A program made the position numbers and the translations under genes. A stretch of 64,000 nt of DNA from Crocinitomicaceae bacterium (lineage in GTDB: Bacteria > Bacteroidota > Bacteroidia > Flavobacteriales_D > Crocinitomicaceae): positions 102,861-166,860 of the forward strand of contig JAIPCC010000001.1 of the NCBI GenBank assembly GCA_021738405.1, written 5' to 3'. Of the stretch, positions 37,541 through 48,700 are shown piece after piece. The notes beneath the pieces are model-generated. The model was not told where the DNA came from and searched no databases. It saw nothing but the letters and a program-made list of their open reading frames with translations. Position 1 is the stretch's first letter. Each line of letters opens with the position of its first letter.

Positions 37541-39225
37541 AAGCGCAGGCGTTGCTCATTGATGAGTAGGAGGTAGGTGCCGTTTGTGATATCGTCGCTA
37601 ATGGCAATAGAATGGATGGTTGTACCTACTTGCAGTAAGCGGCCTTGTGTATCCCAAATTTGATAAGAAGCGATGTCGTTTAGGCCGGAAATCCATAAGG
37701 TTCCATCGGTAACAGGGTTGGGATAAGCAAGATACGATGTTGTATTTTCATCGAGTCCGCTGTCTTCTATCGTGAGGTTGATGGTCACGCTGCTGTCACA
37801 GCCATTTACAGAAGTAAAGAACTGGGTGTAACTACCAGAAGTTGCGTAGTCGATGCCGTTCCAAGTAAAAGCATCCAAAACTGTGCTGTCCATAACAATT
37901 GCATAAATTGGGTACAGATTCAGGTTGAGCAACACAACTGAGTCACAACCTGCTGCGCTTTGTAGAGAATCGATGTAAACGCCGCTGGTCCATAAAGTTT
38001 GGCCGTTCCAAGGGAAAGAGCCACATGCGTTCTCGTTTATTGTAGTTTCAACTGCCGGTGTAATGGTTAAATTGAGTGTAACAGTAGAGTCGCAGCCATA
38101 AATGGTTTGCCCTGCATAAATGTAGGATCCACTTTGCGCGTAGTTTTGTCCGTTAAATGAGTAAGGATCGCAAGATGTTACGTTCAAAGTCGTACTCGCT
38201 TGCAGGTGTTGATTGATGACCACACTTACAGGAGCGCTTTGTCCGCAAGGATTTTGTGCCAATACCGAAAGCGTTCCGGATACAAAACTTGGGGAAAATA
38301 TCAAACTGATGTTAGTTCCTGTACTTGAGCCTGTTGCACCTACTGGTGTAGTCCAAACATAGGAACTCGCACCTTGAATACTTGGGGTATTGAATAACTG
38401 AACACCTCCGCTGTAGCAAAAATCAAGGTTGCCATCTATTGCGGACGGTGCTGCGGGAATGTTGTTTAATGTAATAGTAACCGCTAAGCGGTTCGTAGAT
38501 TCTAAACCATTTACAGTTTGTGTAGCATAATAGGTTGTGCCATTTACCATTACTGTATTGGATGCAAGTGGCGAGCCTCCTGTTGGGGCTGCATACCATT
38601 GAATGGCTGTTCCTGTGGCGCTCAGTTGACTTACTGTGGCACCTGCGCAAAGTGTTTGATTGGTTGCTCCTGTTGGGGCCGCTGGTGGTGCAGGCGGTGG
38701 AACAAATGTAAAACTTGCTGCTGTGATGCCTCGGTTAGAACCGCCGTGGTTGCTGTAGCTAAAGCTTGCTGTGCTGGAACGCGACCAAATGAGGCTAATA
38801 GCTGTTGGGCTTGCCGGAAAAATGTAGTCGTTGGCATCGCCGGTGTTGAGCGCGCGTGTCGCTATAATGGTGCGGATGCCTGCACTCACTACATCTGAGG
38901 TGATGGTCCAGTTTTGTTGGGCGTCTGTGACGGGTGCGGCAAAACCTGTGAGTTTGCAATCGAAAGCGCTGAGTGTGGTGGCGCTATGAACCCCAACAAC
39001 ATCTGTTCCGTTGGTCATGGAGCTGGCGTTGAATCCTAGTGCAAACCAACGGCCTGAGGGGCCTGTAAGTGTGAGTGTAACTTGTGTGCCTACATCAATT
39101 TTGGCAGTCATGGCAAGGCCTGCTGTCGAGCTCAAATTAACTACACCTGTGGTATAGGTTTGGGCAAACGCTGAAGGAAGGATAAAAAGCAGGAGGAAAG
39201 CCAATAATAGTGTAGATTTTTTCAT
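37522..39225 (-). CDS. Secreted DOMON-like protein with GCDS repeats and T9SS type A tail
   Basis: The 567-residue protein starts at the ATG complement at 39223-39225 (an in-frame ATG at 39249 overlaps the upstream gene). The signal peptide ends LPSAFA. Residues about 22-170 look like a DOMON domain (GRWFALGFNASSM, WTITSDVV, RALNTGDANDYIF, SNHGGSNRG). Ig/PKD-like parts follow, then three units of about 45 residues with a YxFNGxxYxxSGxY start and a GCDSxVxLNL end. The tail YLAYPNPVTDGT to FQVCKH is a type A sorting domain. DOMON domains bind haem or sugars; which is not clear here. Confidence 0.82.
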   Translation of the reverse strand: MKKSTLLLAFLLLFILPSAFAQTYTTGVVNLSSTAGLAMTAKIDVGTQVTLTLTGPSGRWFALGFNASSMTNGTDVVGVHSATTLSAFDCKLTGFAAPVTDAQQNWTITSDVVSAGIRTIIATRALNTGDANDYIFPASPTAISLIWSRSSTASFSYSNHGGSNRGITAASFTFVPPPAPPAAPTGATNQTLCAGATVSQLSATGTAIQWYAAPTGGSPLASNTVMVNGTTYYATQTVNGLESTNRLAVTITLNNIPAAPSAIDGNLDFCYSGGVQLFNTPSIQGASSYVWTTPVGATGSSTGTNISLIFSPSFVSGTLSVLAQNPCGQSAPVSVVINQHLQASTTLNVTSCDPYSFNGQNYAQSGSYIYAGQTIYGCDSTVTLNLTITPAVETTINENACGSFPWNGQTLWTSGVYIDSLQSAAGCDSVVLLNLNLYPIYAIVMDSTVLDAFTWNGIDYATSGSYTQFFTSVNGCDSSVTINLTIEDSGLDENTTSYLAYPNPVTDGTLWISGLNDIASYQIWDTQGRLLQVGTTIHSIAISDDITNGTYLLLINEQRLRFQVCKH

Positions 39226-39232
39226 GTTCAGG

Positions 39233-39763
39233 TTAGTTGTATTTTTCAAAAAGGGCAGTCAATTCAGGGTTTTGATGCAAGCGCAATAAATCGGCAACGG
39301 TTCTCCCTTGTGCATCACGCACATCTAGACGTACTCCAGCCTCTAAAAGTTGCTTGATTTGCTCAAAGCGCAGCAGGTTAATTGCCAAATGAATCGGGTA
39401 GCCTAACTCTTCTAATTGGCAAACTTGATTGACATCAGCCCCTTTTTTGAGCAGCAGCTCGAGCATTTGCGCATCTCCTTTGAAAATAACGCCATAGATA
39501 GGGGCTCCTTCTTTGAAACATTGATTGGGGTCGGCACCAGCCTCTAGGAGCACTGCGGCAACTTCGTGGTTACCGCGGTAAGTGGCGAGTAACAACGGCG
39601 TGGCACCATGTTCGGACTTTAGATTGAGCTGCTCCGGATGCTTTTTCAGGAGTTTTTGCATTTGTTGGGCCGATCCCGAGCGCGCGATGTCAAAAATGCT
39701 TTGTGCGCTTGCGTGGCTAGCTGTGAAGATTAAAAAAATGAGTAAAATGCGCAGCGGAGTCAT
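39233..39763 (-). CDS. Secreted ankyrin repeat protein
   Basis: The 176-residue protein starts at the ATG complement at 39761-39763, where the signal peptide MTPLRILLIFLIFTASHASA begins; a longer in-frame start at 39880 runs into the giant gene. About four ankyrin units follow (HGATPLLLATYRGNHEVAAVL, GAPIYGVIFKGDAQMLELLL, YPIHLAINLLRFEQIKQLL, QGRTVADLLRLHQNPELTAL). It lies 20 nt after the giant gene and 7 nt before the DOMON gene, so the three may form one operon. Confidence 0.87.
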   Translation of the reverse strand: MTPLRILLIFLIFTASHASAQSIFDIARSGSAQQMQKLLKKHPEQLNLKSEHGATPLLLATYRGNHEVAAVLLEAGADPNQCFKEGAPIYGVIFKGDAQMLELLLKKGADVNQVCQLEELGYPIHLAINLLRFEQIKQLLEAGVRLDVRDAQGRTVADLLRLHQNPELTALFEKYN

Positions 39764-39783
39764 ATCATTCTGAGATTCAAATT

Positions 39784-42700
39784 TTAGCGCAAAAGATTGA
39801 CATGGCCCGTAAATACTTTGGTTTCTTGGCTTGCCGAGATCACTACTGATATTTTCCAGGTGTAAGTACCGTCTTGACAAGGTTTCAAACTGTATCCTTC
39901 ATAACCATCCCAACCGACCTCTGGGTCTCTGGATTCAAAAACAAGGTCGCCCCAACGGTTGAATATCAATAGGTGATAGGTATTGGATTTAAATCCTGCG
40001 GAAAGTACGGGCAGGAATTGTTGGTTGTTTTCGTCATTATTGGGAGTAAAGGAATTCGGCACATATAAGCTGAGGTCCTCTACAACACTGATCGTAATAG
40101 AACTGGTGTCAGTACAATTTACCTCATTGAATGCGACGAGCTGAATGGTGTAGGTTGCTACTGCATTCGGATACATGTGTTGAGGGTCCGTGGCAAAACT
40201 CGCTTCACCATCGCCAAAATCCCAGGTATAAGAAACTGCATTTAAGGAGTTGTTGGTCAACGAGACCAAGGGTTGATTGCTGTCCAGGATGTAATCAGAA
40301 GCTTCAAATGAGGCTACAGGATTTGCAAAAATACAAACACCATCCGTATAAGTAGTTTGTGCCGTACAACCGGCAGCATTGGACACGCTCAGGCTGAGGT
40401 CATAGCAACCAATTTGGTTAAATTGGGTGTTGGTAGTGCCTACTTGCGGACTGGTTTGTCCGTTGCCGAAATCCCAAAGGTAAGTCCAACCCTGATTAAG
40501 GCTATCTGCCCAGAAGCTCACATCTAAGCTCCCACAACCAATGCTATCGGAGATTTGGAAGTCAGCAATTGGCAAACTACCAATTTGTAGCACAATGCTA
40601 TCTTCAGCCATACAACCGGTATTGGCATCTGTCGCTTTGAGCTCAACAACATAGGACCCTGGCCCAGGATAAATGTGGCTCGGGTTGTTGAGGATACTGC
40701 TTGTTGCATCTCCAAAATTCCACAGGAAGTTGTTGCTGCCAGGCGTATTGTTTTGGAATTGAACTGGGCTTTGGTCACAAAGCGTGGTGCCGGTATATGT
40801 AAAGTCAATTTGAGGAAGCGGATTGACACTCACTGCAATGGTAAATGGCAAAGACTGACAACCAGTGGCAATAGCAGTAGCAACCACGGCATATTCTACA
40901 CCCTGAACAATATTAGTTGTTTGGCTCAGTGTATCGTCGATTAAATTACTATTCTGAGCCGGATTCGCAGTTTCACCATAGACCTCAGGTTGCGCTGTGG
41001 CTTGCCAAACAAAATTACTGGCTATGCTGGCGTCTAACGGGAGGTCCACAGCTTCTCCCGAACAAATACTGAGGTTGGGGCTCAATACAACAGGAAGCGG
41101 ATTGACGGTAATCGTGAAGTCATCTTGGTTGCCAGCGCAGGTGAGGTTGTTTGAAGTATAGCTTGGGACAACTAAAATTTGAGCACTCGTAGCTTGCTGA
41201 GCCGTTGTCTGGGTAAGGAAACTGGGTAAAGTGTTGTTGCCAACAGGCCCTAATCCTATGCCGACATTGGTGTTACTCCAGCTAAATGCAGTACCGGGAA
41301 CGCTGCCCGCAAAATTTAATTGCGGACTTTGAACGCCATCGCAGAAAGTGAGGTCATTTAGCCCTTGTACTGTAGGGTCGGGTAAAACCAAAATATCGAA
41401 ATTGGCATTCGTTCCGGTACAGGTTTGGCCATTGAATTGTAAACTTGGTGTGATGTTAATGGTAGCGAGTAATTCGGTAGTACCGCTGTTGATGGTGCTA
41501 AATGCTGGTATGAGTTGTTGTCCGCTTGTTGCAGTCAGACCAATCGCTGGGCCACTCGCTAACCAATCGTAGGTATTAGCAACATTATTGCCATTTAAAG
41601 ATATGCTACTTTGTGCTGTATTGTGACACAAAGTAAAGTCGTTTGGCGGTAAAGCTTGGGGAATAGGCAAGACTTGAATCCAGATTGGAAAAATCGGTGT
41701 GGAACAACCATTGACTGCCGCGGTACCCGTCACATGATACAAGACCTCTTGAACCTGATTGCTTGTGTTTTGCAATACATCAGTGATCAGGGCGCCACTT
41801 ACTAAGCTTGTGCTTTCTCCTGTGACGTTGATATTTTGGTCTGCATACCAAGTAAAGCTCACGTTTGTATTGGCTACGAGGTCTAGATTTACTGCCGTTC
41901 CCGAACAAATTGTCAAAGTATCTACATTGAGTAGTTCGAGCGGTGGTTTTACCAATACGGAAAGCGTTTGTACACCGCCTACACAACCACCTACCACGGC
42001 AAGCGGCGTGATGGCATACACGACAATTTGGTTCAGATTGGTATTGTTTACAAGGACATCATTGATATAGGTGCCAATGCTCGCACTAATAGACTCCCCA
42101 CTCACATTTGGATTGTCTACTGTTACAAACCAACTGAAATTGGAAGCCACATTCGCATTGAGGATTGCATTCACAGGCGAGCCACTGCAGATTTCTACAG
42201 TCGCCGGGACAGAAAGTTGAACGTCGGGCTGAATAGTCACCACTACACTAGAGTCGGGCCCCACACAGCCAAAGCTAGATGTTGGTGAAATGGTATAGGT
42301 TATTGATTGTGGCGTACTGGAGCTATTCACTAAATTTTGCGCAATAACAGCACTTGTTTGTGCTGAAGTTGCAGCGCCACTCACAACAGGATTATTACTG
42401 GCAGACCAGGAATATGCTCCAGCAACGGTACTGGCTAAATTGTATAGCACACTTCCTCCATTACATATAGTAGTGTCGTTGAGGGCAAGTACCAAAGGTT
42501 GAGGATGAATAGTGATGCTGTAGCTACTTGGATCGCCAGGGCAGCTCAGGCCTAGGTTGGTATAGAATGGCTGAATACTAATTTGTGCAATGGTGTCTTG
42601 GTTGCCTAAATTTTGACTTAAAAATGAAGGTACTTGCCCGCTGCCATTTGCCGTCAACCCAATCGTTTGGTTGTCGTTGGACCACAAATAGGATGTGGCA

Positions 42701-45700
42701 TTGCCCGATATGAGCGTGGTGTTGCTCAGTTCATTATGACAGTAAGATTGATCGGGTATAGGGTTGGCAACTGCAACAGGGTTGATCACAAGGTCCACAT
42801 CTAATGCAGATCCAATACAAGTTTGCAGTGCAGTTTGATACAATGGGGTAATGGTAAGGAGGGCCTCATTGGGCGTTCCACCCGTGTTAGTGGCTATAAA
42901 AGCGGGCAGGCTGTCCTGACCAGAAGCCAATAAGCCAGTACTCGTGTTGGCATTGACCCAAGTATATGTATTGGCAGTGCCGCTGAATCCCTGAGCTGCT
43001 ACGCTCGTGCCAGTACAATACACCAACGGACCAAAATTAAGGATATTGGGTTGCGGTAAAATGGTCCAGTTGAAATTGAGTGGCGTACCCGGACAAGCCA
43101 GCGCGCCGGCATTTACTACAGGTGTGACTTGAAAAGCAACTTGTAAAGGTGTAGCTGTCGTATTTGTCAGTGTGTAGGCACCTATATTTCCGGTTCCGTT
43201 GGATGGTAAAGGCAAGCTGCTGCCGTTGTGCTGCCATAGGAATTGCGAATTGGCTACAGTTCCGTTAAAAACGACTTGGTTATTAGCGATACCGCTACAT
43301 AGTTCTTGATTTGTGATGCTATCTACGGTAGGAACGGGCAGGATGTGGATCTCAAATATTGCAGGTAAACCCACACACGTCAGTAAGCCCGTATCGATAA
43401 TGGGTATTACGCTGATGCTTGCTACTGCATAAATGCTGTCAAGGTTACTGCTGATAAAAGCGGACAGACTGGTGCCAGTACCATTGGCAGGGAGGCCTAT
43501 AGTGGTATTGGTATTCGTCCAGGAGTAATTGCTAGCCGTTCCAGTAAAAGGCAATGCGGAAATCGGACTGTTGGCACAGTAAAATAGATCTTGTTGCGCA
43601 TTCATACTTGGCCCAGGGACAATATTGATGTTAATGTTGCTCGTGTTACCGCTGCAGCTCAGGCCATTCAAGGTATAAATCGGGCTAATGCTCACAATAG
43701 CAGTATTATTTGTAATACTGGGGTTTGCGGCAATAAACGACGGGATGCTGTCTTGGCCGTTTGCAGCTAAACCAATACTAGGGTTATTGTTGTTCCAGTT
43801 GTAAGAAGTTCCGGTTCCCGTAAGGTTGATGGCAGTAGTAGTAGCGCCATTGCACCAAACCTGATTGGCAACTGCTTGCACAACTGGAAGAGGTGCCACA
43901 CTAATGTTAAAAGTATCAATGTTACCCACACAACTTAGGTTGTTGACATTGTAGCTTGATTCAACAATAACTTGCGCTGCATTGAGCAATTGGTTGCTGC
44001 TGTTGAGCGTGTTAAAGGATCCAATATTGCCCGCACCTGAAGCCGCCAACCCAATACTCGGGTTGTTGTTTGTCCAGCTAAATGTATTTGCTGAACCACT
44101 GAAATTGATGCCACTAAAGCTACTTTGACTACATACGACAGTATCTGGCACAGAGTTGACAAACGGTACAGCCAAAACTTGAATACTGTAACTGACGCTG
44201 GGCCCAGGGCAACTCAATAAACCACTGGTGCTTGCATAAGCTGAGAATTGAACACTCGCAGTGCTATTGCTGCTATTGGCGAGTAATGTAGCCGGCAGTG
44301 AGCCAGAACCACTCATTTGATTCCATCCGGTGAGCCCCGCAGAAACATTGCTCACAACCCAACTCATGTTGGCACCAGCGACCGAACTATTTAAATTCAC
44401 TACTTGCGAAGTACTGCCGCTACACAACACTTGATTGGCTTGCCCAAAACTAAGTATAGGCGTTGGGTTGACTTGAACAAGCACAGTATCTGGAATGCCC
44501 GGACAACTCACTCCGTTGAGTTGTAAAGTTGCGAGCCCAACTAAAGAAGTTTGTTGTTGTACATTACTTGTATTGGATACAAAAGTTGGAGGTGTGTTAC
44601 CGAAGCCACTTGCTGCAAATCCGGTATTGGCCCCTAAACTCAGCCAACTAAATGTGGAGTTGGGAAGTGAACTATTCCAGATGACGGCAGCACTCGAGTC
44701 TCCATTACATAGTAATTGATCAGGGCTCCCACTCGTCATGACTTGTGGCAATATCGTAATCAGCAAGGTGTCGTTCAGGCCAGAGCAGCTCGTGCCATTC
44801 AAGGTGTATGTAGCATTGACAAGTACTGTCGCCCCAAGGGAATTTGCGCTCGTATTTTGCCCAATGAAATTGATGTTGCCTTGTCCAAGATTGTTGAGCC
44901 CTATTGCATTGGGTAGACCCGTCCAATTGAAAGTGACGGGGTTACTCGCAGAGGAAAAATTGACCGTTGCCTGACTCAGATGACAAAATGTTTCGTCGGG
45001 TGTGGGATCTACTTGTGGAAGCGGCAGCACATTGATTTCAAAATTGAGCGCTTGACCTGTACATAACTGGTTTTCAAAAGTATAAGTCGGTACAACTGAA
45101 ATTTGTGCGGTTTCTAATTGAGCTCCTGCATTGATTCCAATGAAACTACTCAAGTTGCTGCTTCCCGAAACACCTATGCCAATATTCGGGTTGTCATTGA
45201 TCCAACTAAAGGAACTTCCAGCAATGTTACTCGAAAAATTTACTTGTTGAGAGGCAGTACCTGCGCAAATATTTTGATCAAGAATGGGATTCATGACCAA
45301 GCTCGGATAAACAGTAATATTAAAACTAGCCGGTAATCCGATACAAGAAGCTGTGCCATTTAAATAAGTGGGTGTAACATTTACTTGAGCAATTAATGCA
45401 GCGGAAGTCAAGTTCTGACTCATAAATGAAATGTTTCCTACACCATTTGCAGCAAGCCCGATATTTGCTTCGTTATTGACCCAAGTATAGCTATTGCCAT
45501 TGTTTGGTGTAGAACTGCTTAGGTTGATGTCGACATTAGTCAAGGCACAAACCAAAAAGGATGGAATTGTATCAATCACTGGTATTGGATTGACAATGTA
45601 TTGAATGGTTTGTACAGGACCCACACAGCCATTGATCGTTGCAGTGATGTTAAAGTTGCCGTTAATTGGGTTCGAGGTATTGTTTTGTGCTGTGAAACTT

Positions 45701-48700
45701 GGAATGCTGTCCTGACCGCTACTTTGGTTCAAGCCAATTGCTGTATTGTCTAGGGTCCAGTTATAACTCACCCCGCTTACTGTTGAACTAAAACTGATAC
45801 CGTTTGTCTGCGTATCGTCGCAGTAATAGAAAGGCCCTTGCGCCAAAACAAGTGGATTCGGATTGATGCTTATTTGAAAAGTAGCAGGTGCCGACAAACA
45901 ACCATTTGCACTTGCTTGCACACTGATATTGGCTATACTTAAGTTTGTTCCAAGATTACTTGCTACAAACGCAGGTAAACCTAAGCCGCTGCCACTTGCT
46001 GCTAGGCCAATGCTGGCGTTATCGTTGGTCCAGATGAAGCTTGTGCCTGCTACACTGTTGGGATTCGTAAAAGTGAAGCCAGTATAGTTTTGTTGATGAC
46101 AAAGTTGAAAGTTAGTAGGTTGCCCAACACTTGGAATCGGTAATATGATGATCAGAAAACTAATATCGCTACTGCTACAACCGTTATTGGTGGCGCTAAA
46201 AGTGACTACAGCTGTGTCAGGGGTAGCGCCTGGATTAGAAGCTAAAAAACTTGGAATGTTTCCCTGTCCTGCGCTTCCTAATCCAATATTGGGGTTGTTG
46301 TTGTCCCAATTGTAGGTATTGCCATTAGGTTGTCCGCTAAAAGTGATGGCGTTGCTATTGGCAGCATTACATAAAACTTGATTGCCGGGGTTTAGAATTT
46401 GTGGCGTTGGTAGTGCAGCAATTGTAAAGCTTTGTGAGGGCCCTGCGCAAGCGCCTGAATTGGCTATCACAGTAATATTAGCTGTTTGTGTGCTCAAGGT
46501 GGAATTAAGTATCGTAAACGATGGAATATTGCCGTTGCCACTAGCCCCTAGGCCAATACTTGTATTGTTGTTGGTCCAAGAATAAGTACTGTTGTTAAGG
46601 CTTGCGCTGAAGTTTACGTCGCTACTTGCTGCACCCGGACACAGCGTTTGATTGCCAAGGGCACTGATCATTGGTAACGGCAAGATGGTGATGTTAAAAG
46701 TCACGGGAACACCTACGCACGGGCCATTATTTGGCGTCACAGTGATTTGCGCAATTTGAGCTGTATTACCTGTATTTAACGCAGTAAAACTTGGTATTGG
46801 TCCGTTTCCGCTGGCAGCCAATCCAATTCCTGTATTGTTATTGACCCATGAATAGGTAATTGCGGAATAGGGGCTACTGAAGTTTTGTGCAGGAACAAGC
46901 TCGCCAGCACAAACACTCAGATTACTGGCCGCATTCATGGTATAGTTCGGCAAGACCGTAACTGGGAAGGTGAGCGAATCTTGGCAAGTGCCAAGACTGG
47001 AGCTTCCAAATACGCTGTAGGTAACGGTCTGATTCACCAAACTGTTATTGGTAAGCTGGTTATTGATCAGGGTAGTGTTCTGAGCTGTGGTGCTTTCACC
47101 GCTCACATTGGGTTGACTCGTGGCTTGCCAATATAAGTTAGCTGGCACATTGGGGCTTAAATTTACATTGAGTGTACCTCCATGGCAAATGGAACTTGAA
47201 GATGGCGTATTGATTTGTAATTCGGGAAATACGGTGATGCTCTGTTGACAAGTAGAATTACAATTTGGCGTACCGAATTCACCTCCCGCCGGATCTTGCG
47301 GACTTACATTCAGCGTCAGCACAAAGGTTTGTGCAGAATTAGTGGTGTTGTTGAGTAGCACCGTGGGTTGAGCATTTGCTGAATTCGAGATGCTACCGCT
47401 CATCCCGCCGGGGTTGTTCAGTGTCCAACTATAGTTTAAGGGAATAGGAGACGCATTGCAAGTTGGGGCAACTGTAGAATTCACTACTTGTAAATTGAGC
47501 GGAGAACAGCCCGACAAGGTGTCTAAAGAAAAACCACAAATGGGAGCTTGAATGACACAAATGTGTTGGACAAGGGTATCTAAGCCACAAGAATTGTATT
47601 GAATTTGAGAAATGCTGTAGGTGCCGGGTGTATTGTAAGTAATGCCCAGTGTTTGTGAGCCGTTTCCAGCTAAGGAGTTGAAATTGCCGTTGTAGCTACC
47701 CAATACACCGCTATTTAAGGTGTAGTCAACACCTAGGGTGCCTCCACCCAAGAGCCAATAAAATTTAGCTTGCCCTGTACAATTATACGGAGCTGAGGTA
47801 CTTACGATATTGCCCGAAACACCAGTGTTGGTAGCGGTAATTTGTGTCCCGGTACAGATGGTGGTGTCAGAGATAGTAAAGCCCGGTGTTGGAAGCGAAT
47901 TGACGGTAATTGGAGAAACCGTACTGAATGTTTGGCCGCACGCGTTCTGAGCAGTAACTTGGGCATAGAAGGTGTTGTTTGGAAAATTACTTCCGGTTGG
48001 GTAGGTAATGCCACATGAAGTGGAGCCGAAAATGTAATAAACAATTTGATCGTTTGTCAGGTTGTTGTATGTTAATACCGTGCTGGTATCATCGTTAAAA
48101 GATAAGGTATAGACGGTACCGGGCGGATTGTAAATTCCGTTGGCCAAGGTTGGGTCAATGACAAAGGTCACGGGGTTGCCCGGGCAGATTCCAACTGAAT
48201 TGAGTGCCCCAAGCGATACAAATGGATTGGATCCAGAATAAATATTAAAAGTTTGGGAAAGTGTACAGGAAACATTTTGAGCACTGAGCGTAAAATAATT
48301 ATTCCCAAGTGCTGCTGTCTGTGTAGCACTATCGATATAAGATTGAGCTGTCCCGGAGCCATAGGTGAGGCTGTAGGTAGTGCCTGCAGGGTTGAGGTTA
48401 TTTTGATAAGCGGCATTTTCAATGAGAATGGTCGTGGTACCCAGCCCTGAACACAACGGATAAGTTTGGATTCCGTTCACATTGATAGGGTTGTAATACA
48501 CGCCATTTGCTGAAACAAAGGGCAGTGAGAGCGTGAGGTTAGTGCTTGTAATTTGAATGGTGTCGTAGACCACACAGGCACCGAAGGTAGCTTCTATGAC
48601 ATAGGTACCCGGTGCGGAAGACAAAACGTCTAGTTGGGTAGCGGTGCTATTGACAATTACACCATTTAAAAACCAATTGATGCTGCTCGGCGCACCAGAA

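Noticed and set aside
40830..47240. Repeat array as a CRISPR or mobile repeat
   Set aside because: The repeats are coding, diverged, about 280 nt long and in one open frame; they are protein domain repeats.
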